Positions 10,964-21,974 of a stretch of DNA of 64,000 nucleotides are shown piece after piece. The translations under genes were made by a program, and so were the position numbers. Origin of the DNA: Glebionis coronaria (taxonomy: Eukaryota > Streptophyta > Magnoliopsida > Asterales > Asteraceae); the NCBI GenBank assembly GCA_025667525.1, contig CM046878.1:81922196-81986195 (forward strand). The letters run 5' to 3'. The notes beneath the pieces were generated by a model, which saw nothing but the letters and a program-made list of their open reading frames with translations, searched no databases and was not told the origin of the DNA. Every line of letters begins with the position of its first letter. Position 1 is the stretch's first letter.

Positions 10964-13900
10964 GATGGTTATAGGGAACTGAGTCGTTTTCAAAACTTAT
11001 TCTATAACCGAAAGTTCAAATATTTCATGTTTTAAGTGTCAAACACATAATTTGCCAATGTTGTTCGATATCTGCGCGGATAACTCTCTAATCCTTATTA
11101 TTTAATTTTAATTATCGTCGTAACATTTCATTTCTTGATTTCACTTGAAATATTATAATACCCTCATGACGATAACTATTATCTCTTTCCGAATCTCTTA
11201 TGCTTCATGAATTATCATTGGATATTACTTGATTACATATGCTCTTATTGCATTTCTTGAATTCTTGTTCTTGTGAATTGATCTTGTTGCAATAATTTAT
11301 ATTGTTATGACATTACATATTTGTATTCGGAGTGTGTATGCTGCCGACTTTTCATACTCACTTTTCTAAGTACTATTGCTATTTCTTTTATGCGTGATAC
11401 GACTCACCTCACATACTCGTTCGTTTTGGATCGCTTGTTTTTCTCAACTCACTTTATATGTTATGCATACTCTCGTGATACCATTGTTTGGGATTAAGAA
11501 GTGTTGCTTTCAGCGAAACTTTCGATTTTCATTTTACTACCATGTGTGTTACTTCCATTGTTAAATATCTTTAAGATATCTATTTAGATATCCAAATTGT
11601 TTTCCGACCATCTGTGGTTGGATGCCTTGAAAATTAGTTTATAGACCATTGTGTAGCTCAATGTGTCTCAAAAAAAATACTAAAGAACACCGTGTGAGTC
11701 ACACATCTCGAATCATTTCTTGAATCATTGTTGAATAGTATCGTGGGTTTTCGTAACCTTGATTGACCCTTACGTCATCGTTTTACGAGACACTTGTATA
11801 ACGATTAAATATTACTTCATTGACCATTCTACATTTCGACTTCGAATTACAATGTCCGTTTGTACCTTTAAAACACCATCGTCATCTTGTAATTCATATC
11901 CTATGATATAATGTAGCGATTGTTTGAAATACAATTCTACTTCTATAAACAGGTATCCTCCCTTTTAATTAAATCTTCTCGCTCCGGGAGAGCAAACCGT
12001 TAATATTCCATTTCTTTCTCGGTATGTCTTGTGCTTTTGGAAAATCACGTCGCCAAGAGACATTCCTACATTGCATCTTGAAATCTAAGACATGGATGTC
12101 ATGCGTCGTTTTGGATTTCTTAGTTTATCGTTGGTATTCTTAAACCATTTTTATACTATGTTTTTCTTTACATGCTTAACTATACAATCTATTCTCTTTC
12201 GTATTGTGGAACCCACAAGTCATGTGTGTACATAAATTCCGGGTCGTTATGAAGTTTGATTAAATTTCAAGCTGTGTCGAAAAATATACTTTATGTAGAA
12301 AAGTTCATGTAATTTAACGATGTCGAGAAAATATTTTTATAAACTTTAGACATTAAAATATATTTCTACTTGTTGAGACATTCGTTTAGGACATAAAATT
12401 CGACCCAAAAGTCTTAAAAACGAGCAATTTTCACTCATTTGAAATTGTAAAATTTAAGAACTTATTTTTGTGTATTTCTAAAATATCATTTTGTTGACAG
12501 ATTTGATGCGAGGGCATTTTCGTCCATTTTTATCCGTTTCAAGTCTCGAGTAAAACTAGAAGTTGTCCGAAACATCGTTTTACACCAAATTACTTCAGAC
12601 TTCGAGTCTTAAAAATGTCAATTAGCGAGTCAATTGGTCTGGTCAGACCTCAAAAGTCGAACTTAAAAGTCAAAGCTGATAGAAATTAAAAATATGGTTT
12701 GAAGCATTTTTGAGTTCGTATGAGCACGTAAAACTTTAACGAATGAGATTTTACAACTACCAAACATTGATTGCGTTTGAATAACGTTTAAAATAGAAAC
12801 AACTTTTTGGGTTAGTTGCATTATTCGAGAATTGATAATTTACTTTCTTAAAAGCATATTTATGTCGACTAAATTACAATGCGAACGCATACAGATTTCC
12901 TTTATCATCTATTTTATACATGACTTGATTTTCATATTATTTTGTTATTCTTTTCTTCTATCGTACCACTGATTTGGGTGAGGCTTGAAGTTGTTGTTTT
13001 CACATCTTTCGTTATCATTTGGACACGTGTCTCATGACGATTCCGGCTAAACCTTTCGAAATTCTATCATCTTGTAACCATTTCGTAGATTGTCCCATCG
13101 TTTACTCTTTATTCCTCTCGTGTTAACTACACGCTATTTTGTAAGCTATCATCATGTCACCAAATAAATTTAAACTTGTATTGTTTGCAAAATATTTTAC
13201 AAAATGTTGTACATTGGTCATTGTTTTACGATGTATTTTCACAAATTATTCAACATTTGTCTTATAAAGAATCCTTGTGATATGAAATTGTTGATTTAAA
13301 TATTTAGCCAATTACTTACTTGTGAAAAGTTTCAAAAAATTTTAAATCTTGTTTTACAAATGGCATTATATACATATTTTAAATCATATGACATGTAATA
13401 CTGATCTGACGAAGCTCAGCATCGCATTGTTAGTAGTCATCTAAATTATGCATGGCCTGATCACCTATGCGTAATTTAGAAGGAGCCATGTGAGGCCTAA
13501 TAGTAGTCACCTTAAATATTTTTACAAGAACCAACTTTTTAATTATGTTTCTTAAAAAGTTAGATAAAATTAAGTTTGATAACTTTTACATATTATGCGG
13601 ATAACACCTCTGTATAATATATGAACATATTTCCTTATCTTTTCTTGAACGAATTACGAGTCTGCGAGTACGTTTTATTTACTCAACGATATTTGCTCTA
13701 CTTATTACCTCATTTTCTCTTATGATATAATTCTTTGTACAGTTCGTTTAATTTCCAACCATTGATACCAGACTTGAAAGTTTCAATGTTTTTATGCTTC
13801 TTCATTAACCAACCTTCTCTATCTATTTTGGTAGATCTTCGAAACGTCTCTGGACGTGGATAATGATTTATGAGTAGACGTGGATAATGATTTTGTTTAT

Positions 13901-15027
13901 CCGTCATGATGTGTGTCAGACTCTATCGTCTCGAAATTTGCTCATGCGAACCGGGCGATGATTTTGCTCTCTAGTTGCTAATGTTGTTCATTTTACTTGA
14001 ATTATATACAAGTGACTTCTTAACAATATTCTTGATTCGAAAATGTGTGTGTGGCTTTTCTCTTTCGATTGTGTATCGGCCATCGAGAACTTAATAGGCC
14101 GTTGTTGGTGACACCAACCACACTCGTGAATTAATCTTGCTAAAACCTTTGGTTTCTTATTGTCCTTATCATTGATGCATCTATTCTATCATTCTCATTA
14201 AGAAACTGGTACGAATTTCATTTTATTCCCTCATGCTATTGCTTGTACACTAATTGTTTATTATTATTCGTTTCATACTTGTTTTCTATCTTGTCACCTT
14301 TTGAAAATCCGAACATGTCACATGTTTACCATTTGATGCATTAAACACCTTCTTGGATTTCTAAAAAAATTGTTACAAATTTTTTAGAACATTTGACACA
14401 TTTAATCAAGTGTTTATATTACCAAAATACCCGTTTCAAGTTAATGTCAGATCTATACATCCTCTTTGGTAGATTTATAACTAGTGTTTAAAAGGATGTC
14501 AAGCTTTATCTTTTAAAGTATTTGATTGTATCATACTTTACTTTCAGTTTAATGAAATTATCGATGTAACTTATACTTCTATCAATGATTCTAAATAATT
14601 TGGGAATTTGATTTCTCCAATCGTAACAATGAACCCAAGTTTTAATAACAATTTCATACAATCATTCAAAAGTTCTTAAGCCGATCAAAATAACTATTTT
14701 GAACTGAGTTACTTTTACTTTGAAATCCTTATCAAGAAAATACTTAAGCTGAGTTTAAAGGTAATATCAAGTACTAGACAGATAATTGTGACAACTTGTA
14801 TTTTAAATGTCTATATGTAATTCATATTTCCCCTCTATTTCGCTAGTAAATAGATTCTTATGTTTTAAGATTTGTCATGTTTAAAAGTTTGCACGATTTA
14901 CGATTCCTTGTCGATTATCAATCCTAACTTGTTTTAGTGCAACTTGTCTGTCTAGGCAATTCTCTTGTTCATTATATACCTTTATATTTATTCGTACTGA
15001 AAGGTTATTATTTCAATCCGAGTTTGA
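10964..15027 (+). other. Gypsy-2 interior, coding sequence not recognisable
   Basis: Gag and pol should lie here, but I could not read gag, protease, reverse transcriptase or RNase H in any frame. The plus strand is T-rich, opposite to the purine-rich coding strand of Gypsy-1. Only short chance frames occur (for example 13710-13907 on the minus strand). A short direct repeat 'acgtggataatgattt' occurs at about 13854-13893. Integrase-like sequence becomes faintly readable from about 14820. The interior is either extremely decayed, non-coding from the start, or replaced by another insertion. Confidence 0.5.
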
Positions 15028-15090
15028 AATAATTTCAGAAAGGAGTAAAGAAGCTGAAGCATAGTTGGAATTCCAATTGATAAGGTTCGC
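15028..15090 (+). pseudogene. Gypsy-2 integrase C-terminus, left half
   Basis: Across small frameshifts this reads like EII..R..KKLKHS and then GIPIDKVR, as in the C-terminal end of chromoviral integrases. It breaks off exactly at the coding-free element and continues at 21837. The five bases TTCGC (15086-15090) are the left target duplication of the inserted element. Confidence 0.7.
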
Positions 15091-18000
15091 TGATATGAGT
15101 GATTTTACTCATATCATTTGTATCTAAAAACAATAAATAAATGCACAAAATATATAAAAATGGCATTGTATATGTTTTTTTGTTGTTTAATGTGTGTAGG
15201 TACCAAAGTTCGTGAAAACCGGCAAAATTGACACGAGTTTGAAGAAAAGATCAAGGAAGCCAAAATCGAGTTTGTTTTAGTGGATTTTAATATTAATGAA
15301 GATATTTGGGCCTTGTGGGTCCCGCATTGGATTAATGGGCTCAAAGGCCCATTTAAGGAGCAGTATTATTTTCCTAATGGGTTTAAGCCCATTACTTGGC
15401 CCAAATCAGTTTTAATGAGACAAATAGAGTATTTACAATACATGGCCCAAAAGACCAAGATCATTATATTTATGAAATGGTGGGGAGTTTAATGGCCCAT
15501 TAGGGTGACAAGTTAATGGGGCGGTTATAAGTGAATATCTTTTACACTTTTCATTCGATCAACACACCAAACACCACACACATTTTTGATAAAATCTATG
15601 TTACTTCTCTCTCTCTCTCACCAAAGAAGTAAACGCAGCTTTTTACCCCAACCCTAACAATCCCAATTTGGGGTTTTGCTATTCAAGAGCAATTGGTATC
15701 CACGTGCTTGGAACTAATCATCACCTTTATAGGAGCATGATGATGGAGCTGTGAATCATACGTGGCAGCTTGCCTTTCTGTGATTGGTTTAAACACCTCA
15801 TATCACTCCAGTCCACCAATCAAAACATGCCAAATCAGCTTTCAAGAAGCACAAGAAACGCAAAGATTGCCATGGGGGCAATCCGTGTGACATAGAGACC
15901 ATTCTCCACCCTTGGATGATTAACAGAAAAGAAAGAGAAAGAAAGAGAAAAGATCAGCGGCTGAGATGGTCACTTATCATCAACAAACCACCCCCTTGTT
16001 CATCTATAAAAACCCCAAGAAGAAATGAGTATTTTCATCCCTTTTTTACTTTTTAGTGTTATAATGTTTGATTAAAGTTATATTTTGTAATTTTATTTTT
16101 ATGAGTTTTGTAATGATTTGATTTGAATAATAAAGTTAATTTCAGTTTTTAATCTCTTGTTATCTTGTTTAATTTTACTGTTAAAAGTGAAATATCATTC
16201 TCATAAAATCCTTGTCACGTTTTAATATTTCCTGTTAAATTAATCTGCATCTTCTATAATCTTCAATTGGATATTATAACTGTTTATCATTCACACAAGC
16301 TCAAATGGGTTGCTTATGTAAGTGATACTGAGTGAACTAGGGAGATAAATCTAACCCCACTGGTTAGATATATAATACTGTGGTTCGTGATTTTGTTGTG
16401 GGTCGATGGTAATTCATGTTCGAGTTATTTTAATGGCGATTAATGGTGGCGTTTTTTAGTCGAATCATTAAGGAGGCTCAGCACATACCTTCTACTCAAA
16501 GTTTTCTTCAAAAAGGTGAGCTCATATTTTTATATTTATTTAATCACTTAATTTAGTTTTGATTGATGAATGCTAAATATGTTAATGAATCTGCTTTAGT
16601 TTTATGATATGCTGTGAGTTTTAAGATTTGATACAAGAATTAGGTTGCTGTAGGTTTGAATGTTGTTACTGTTTAATCTTAGGATTCAGTTGAGCACATA
16701 GTATGTTATAATGTTATTAAATTTGATAATACTGATTAGGTTTGTTGATATTGTCACTCTATCCATGTTATCTGAATCGATTCTTTGTGTTGAGAATGCT
16801 AGTTGCTAGGCCTGCGTTTGGAACCTTGTATTTGGATTAACTGTCGATTTGAGTATACCTGATGTTTTAGGAGGTACTATTGATTCGGTGAATCTTTTGG
16901 ACTGGATTTACATAAATGACATGTTCATGTCTGCTGCATATTTACTTTTGAAAAGTATTAATCTGAATAGGATTTATCTGTTAACTGGTTATTAAATCTG
17001 GTTAGAGAATGGACTTGTTATTTGGACAAATAAGACCTACTGAATCTTGAGTTTTGGAGAATGAATTTGTTCAATATGCTGAATGACACAGCTGAACTGG
17101 TTTAATTTCAGTTTTTAACAATTAGTGATTTTGATTTGATGTGGGAATTTAGTTTTATTGATTAGCATTGTTTAGTTTTATTGATTAACATTGTTTAGTT
17201 TTATAAATGTCAACGTCTCATTTAGTTTCTCAAAATAATAATTTTCGTTTAGACACAAACCATCTGTAGTATTTTGTGATAGAACTGAGTTTTTGTTTGA
17301 ATAATTTTAGGTCAATCTGTGATTTGGGATTTACTGGTTTTACTTTATTGTCGAAATATAAAAAGATTAAAAGTTTGTCCATTGCAGGTCTCGAACACGA
17401 GACCTGCCTCTCATGGTCCAATGACTCCACCAGTTGGGCTGATAGATTGTTTGTGTTTAAATATTGCTTTACTAATTAAGATATCTTCATAAGAATTGAC
17501 TGCCAGTTTTTTAAATAGATTTATATAAAAAGTTTTCATTTTATTTAAATTTAAATCATTTTTTTTATTACTTTACTAAAGTTTCAAAATAAATATTATA
17601 TAAAAACAAAATAAAATATATTTTATTAATTTTAGAAATTTAAATTGTTATTAAAATTAGTTTTTAAATAAATTAGATTTCAATTAATTTAGATTTCAAT
17701 AAAAATAGTTATTAAAATAGATTTTGTTTATTAAAAAGTAAAAGTTAATTTTAAATAGATTTAATTAGTTTAAAGATTTTAAATAGTTTTTAAATTTGTT
17801 TTAATAGATTTTTAATAGTGTAAAAGTATTTTTAATTAAGTAGATTAATTTTTAATTGATTTTAAATAGATTTATTTTAAATAGTTTAAAAGTTTTAATT
17901 TTAATAATTGTCTAATAGATTAAATTTTGGGATACGATTCATGCACTTTAGGTTTAGAAATTGTAGGAGTAATTTTAGATTAAAAACCGAAAACCAATTC

Positions 18001-18196
18001 GAATCAATTGTACAAATTAATACAAAACGTCTCAAATTCACAAGATCCTCGTGTACAACGAACTTAGATCGCTCACGTATTTAACTGAATTCGTCTTTGG
18101 CTTATTTTTGGATTATTACCTTTTCCTAAGGGTAATTTCCTAAATTTGCCCTATATCTTATATTATTAAAATACATCGACATTCCTCATCACATCA
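15091..18196 (+). mobile_element. 5' LTR of the coding-free element
   Basis: It matches 18756-21836 along its whole length, at roughly 96-97% by eye. TATAAAAA lies at 16005-16012 and AATAAA at 16129-16134, marking a plausible promoter and poly(A) signal. U3 would then be about 0.9 kb, R about 0.1 kb and U5 about 2 kb. The last 600 bp (17500-17930) is an A/T-rich run of 'tttaaatagatttaat'-type sequence. Confidence 0.9.
17384..17447 (-). repeat. tRNA-derived SINE-like head within the LTR (copy 1)
   Basis: On the minus strand an A-box-like TAGCCCAACTGGTGG is followed about 30 bp later by a B-box-like GTTCGAGACC, the spacing of an RNA polymerase III internal promoter. The B box lies in a hairpin, GGTCTCG...CGAGACC. 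There is no complete tRNA fold, so this is not a tRNA gene. It may be a fragment captured by the LTR. Confidence 0.5.
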
Positions 18197-18203
18197 AAAA
18201 ATT

Positions 18204-18221
18204 TGGCGCCGCTGTCGGGTC
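18204..18221 (+). promoter_or_regulatory. Primer binding site, tRNA-Asp type
   Basis: TGGCGCCGCTGTCGGGTC lies seven bases after the LTR. It is close to TGGCGCCGTTGCCGGGGA, the complement of the plant tRNA-Asp 3' end that Athila/Tat Gypsy elements use. Confidence 0.8.
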
Positions 18222-18741
18222 CATAACTGTCTTTGGAGGATTTATTGTTGCTTTTTAGTAGACCTATTAGCCAATTTTCAGGTCCGGGGATTTATCCCTC
18301 AAATCGTGTTAAGTTATCCTTGATGTGGGCTTTCTTTAGTGACAACGGTTTTTGAAGTCGAGGTTAGGTTTTGAGAGTTGAGTTTACATCGTTTTTGCCT
18401 TCATTTTTGGATTAATAAATACCAAATTATTCAAATTAGCCTTTGGGTGAATGACATTTAAAATCTAGAGATACAATTAGGAATAAAAGGAGATTGAGTT
18501 TAACATAAATTACTTGTATGAGTTATTTTAATTTTGGGGCTTATGATTGACAATGATCTTGTTTTTAAATTTGGCATGGAAAAGTGAAAAGTCGAGGACG
18601 ATGAATCTATTTAAGTTTTATGATCCTAAAAGTTATTTTTCAATAATGAAAGCTTTACATTATGTCTTTGCAAAATAAAGTTGAATAAAAGTATACTTTG
18701 TAGTTTTATTTTATCATTGCGTGAGGACACGGCAATTGCTT

Positions 18742-18755
18742 AGCAAGGGGGAGTT
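18742..18755 (+). promoter_or_regulatory. Polypurine tract of the coding-free element
   Basis: AGCAAGGGGGAGTT sits directly against the start of the 3' LTR, where plus-strand priming is expected. Confidence 0.8.
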
Positions 18756-21700
18756 TGATATGAGTGATTTTACTCATCTAATTTGTATCTAAAAACAATA
18801 AATAAATGCACAAAATATATAAAAATGGCATTGTATATGTGTTTTTGTTGTTTAATGTGTGTAGGTACCGAAGTTCGTGAAAACCGGAAAAATCGACACG
18901 AGTTTGAAGAAAATATCAAGGAAGCCAAAATCGAGTTCGTTTTAGTGGATTTTAATCTTAATGAAGATATTTGGGCCTTGTGGGTCCCACGTTGGATTAA
19001 TGGGCTCAAAAGCCCATTAAAGGAGCAAGTATTATTTTCCTAATGGGTTTAAGCCCATTACTTGGCCCAAATCAGTTTTAATGAGACAAATAGAGTATTT
19101 ACAATACATGGCCCAAAAGCCCAAGATCATTATATTTATGAAACGGTGAGGAGTTTAATGGCCCATTAGGGTGACAAGTTAATGGGGCGGTTATAAGTGA
19201 ATATCCTTTTCACTTTTCATTCGGTCAAAACACCAAACACCACACACATTTTCGATAAAATCTATGTTACTTCTCTCTCTCACCAAAGAAGTAAACGCAG
19301 CTTTTTACCCCCAACCCTAACAATCCCAATTTGGGGCTTTGCTATTCAAGAGCAATTGGTATCCACGCTCTTGGAATTAATCATCACCTTTATAGGAGCA
19401 TGATGATGGAGCTGTGAATCATACTTGGAAGCTTACCTTTCTGTGATTGGTTTAAACACCTCATATCACTCCAGTCCACCAATCAAATCATGCCAAATCA
19501 GCTTTCAAGAAGCACAACAAAACACAAAGATTGCCACGGGGGCAATCCGTGTGACACAGAGACCATTCTCCACCCTTGGATGATTAACAAAAAAGAAAGA
19601 GAAAGAAATAGAAAAGATCAATGGCTGAGATGGTCACTTATCATCAACAAACCACCCCCTTGTTCATCTATAAAAACCCCAAGAAGAAATCAGTATTTTC
19701 ATCCCTTTTTTACTTTTTAGTGTTATACTGTTAGATTAAAGTTAGATTTTGTAATTTTATTTTTATGAGTTTTGTAATGATTTGATTTGAATAATAAAGT
19801 TAATTTTCAGTTTTTAATCTCTTGTTATCTTGTTTAATTTTACTGTTAAAAGTGAAATATCATTCTCATAAAATCCTTGTCACGTTTTAATATTTCTTGT
19901 TAAATTAATCTGCATCTTCTATAATCTTCAATTGGATATTATATTTGTTTATCATTCACATAAGCTCAAATGGGTTACTTATGTGAGTGATATTGAGTGA
20001 ACTAGGGAGATAAATCTAACCCCACTGGTTAGATATATAATATTGTGGTTCGTGATTTTGTTGTGGGCCGATGGTAATTCATGTTCGAGTTATTTTAATG
20101 GCGATTAACGGTGGCGTTTTTTAGTCGAATCATTAAGGAGGCTCAGCGCCTACCTTCTACTCAAAGGTTTCTTCAAAAAGGTGAGCTCGTCTTTTTATAT
20201 TTATTTAATCAGTTTATTTAGTTTTGATTGATGAATGCTAAATATGTTAATGAATCTGCTTTAGTTTTATGATATGCTATGAGTTTTAAGATTTGATACA
20301 AGAATTAGGTTGATGTAAGTTTAAATGTTGTTACTGTTTAATCTTAGGATTCAGTTGAGCACATAGTATGTTATAATGTTATTAAGTTTGATAATACTGA
20401 TTAGGTTTGCTGATATTGTCATTCTATCCATGTTATCTGAATCGATTCTTTGTGTTGAGAATGCTAGTTGCTAGGCCTGCGTTTGGAACCTTGTATTTGG
20501 ATTAACTGTCGATTTGAGTATACCTGCTGTTTTAGGAGGTACTGTTGATTCGGTGAATCTTTTGAACTGGATTTACATAAATGACATGTTCATGTCTGCT
20601 GCATATTTACTTTTGAAAAGTATTAATCTGAATGTGATTTATCTGTTAACTTGTTATTAAATCTGGTTAGAGAATGGACTTGTTATTTGGACAAATAAGA
20701 TCTGCTGAATCTTGAGTTTTGGAGAATGAAATTGTACAATATGCTGAATGACACAGCTGAACTGGATTAATTTCAGTTTTTAATAATTAGTGATTTTGAT
20801 TTGCTGTGGGAATTTAGTTTTATTGATTAGCATTGTTTAGTTCTATAAATGTAAACGTCTCATTCAGTTTCTCAAAATAATAATTTTCGTTTGGACACAA
20901 ACCATTTATAGTATTTTGTGATAGAACTGAGTTTTTGTTTGAATAATTTTGGGTCAATCTGTGATTTGGGATTTACTGGTTTTACTTTATTGTCAAAATA
21001 TAAAAAGATTAAAAGTTTGTCCATTGCAGGTCTCGAACTCGAGACCTGCCTCTCATGGTCCAATGACTCCACCAGTTGGGCTGATAGATTGTTTGTGTTT
21101 AAATATTTCTTTACTAATTAATATAGCTTCATAAGAATTGACTGTCAGTTTTTTAAATAGATTTATATAAAAAGTTTTCGTTTTATTTAAAGTTAAATTA
21201 TTTTTTTAATTACTTTAATAAAGTTTCAAAATAAATATAATATAAAAACAAAATAAAATATATTTTATTAATTTTAGAAATTTAAATTGTTATTAAAATT
21301 AGTTTTTAAATAAATTAGATTTCAATTAATTTAGATTTTAATAAAAATAGTTATTAAAATAGACTTTGTTTATTAAAAAGTAAAAGTTAATTTTAAATAG
21401 ATTTAATTAGTTTAACGATTTTAAATAGTTTTTAAATTTGTTTTAATAGATTTTTAATAGTGTAAAAGTATTTTTAATTCAGTAGATTAATTTTTAATTG
21501 ATTTTAAATAGATTTATTTTAAATAGTTTAAAATTTTTGATTTTAATAGTTTTCTAATAGATTTAATTTTGGGATATGATTCATGCACTTTAGATTAAAA
21601 AATTGTAGGAGTAATTTTAGATTAAAAACCGAAAACCAATTCGAATCAATTGTCCAATTTAATACAAAACGTCTCAAATTCACAAGATCCTCGTGTACAA

Positions 21701-21836
21701 CGAACTTGGATCGCTCACGTGTTTAATTGAATTCGTCTTTGGCTTATTTTTGGATTATTACCTTTTCCTAAGGGTAATTTCCTATATTTGCCCTATAACG
21801 TATAATTAAAATACACCGACATTCCTCAACACATCA
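18756..21836 (+). mobile_element. 3' LTR of the coding-free element
   Basis: Second copy of the 3.1-kb LTR, starting TGATATGAG and ending CACATCA, with TATAAAAA at 19669-19676. Right after it come the TTCGC target duplication and the continuation of the Gypsy-2 integrase. Confidence 0.9.
21027..21090 (-). repeat. tRNA-derived SINE-like head within the LTR (copy 2)
   Basis: Same A-box/B-box arrangement as in the other LTR. Here the hairpin AGGTCTCGA...TCGAGACCT is perfect, while copy 1 has one mismatch at its centre. Confidence 0.5.
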
Positions 21837-21953
21837 TTCGCCGTGGTGCAGAAGTTACATGGGAAGCAATGAATCAATTCTAAACTTTGTATCTCCACTT
21901 GTTCAGATCTGCTTCCGTCTCCAGTTGAACTCTGAGGGACCAGAGTTCCTTTA
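21837..21953 (+). pseudogene. Gypsy-2 integrase C-terminus, right half
   Basis: The frame reads RRGAEVTWEAMNQF, a stop, then LYLHLF, resembling the conserved integrase tail. It completes the sequence cut at 15090. A one-base shift leads into LRDQSSF just before the polypurine tract. Confidence 0.75.
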
Positions 21954-21974
21954 GGGGGGGGGGGGGGGGTCGAC
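21954..21974 (+). promoter_or_regulatory. Gypsy-2 polypurine tract with 16-G run
   Basis: A run of 16 G followed by TCGAC lies directly before the 3' LTR. The position is right for a polypurine tract. The exact G count may be unreliable in an assembly. Confidence 0.65.

Larger units (their letters stand above)
18197..18755 (+). other. 559-bp internal region of the coding-free element
   Basis: It starts with the primer binding site and ends with the polypurine tract, and has no open reading frame of note in either direction. It presumably carries the packaging signal, but no specific motif is identifiable. Confidence 0.8.
15091..21836 (+). mobile_element. Complete coding-free LTR retrotransposon (LARD-like, 6.7 kb)
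   Basis: Two LTRs of 3106 and 3081 bp flank an internal region of only 559 bp that contains a primer site and a polypurine tract but no open frame. The ends are TGATATGAG...CACATCA, and the element is bounded by perfect TTCGC duplications (15086-15090 and 21837-21841). The host integrase sequence joins cleanly when the element is ignored. With no gag or pol it must have been moved by proteins of another element; the tRNA-Asp-type primer site suggests a Ty3/Gypsy helper of the Athila/Tat group (inference). It differs from described LARDs in the reverse ratio of very long LTRs to a tiny interior. Confidence 0.9.

Noticed and set aside
15280..15492. Small frames in the 3.1-kb LTRs (15280-15492, 17230-17479, 18770-19720, 20872-21134)
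   Set aside because: They recur because the LTRs are repeated; they carry indels between copies and no codon-level conservation.
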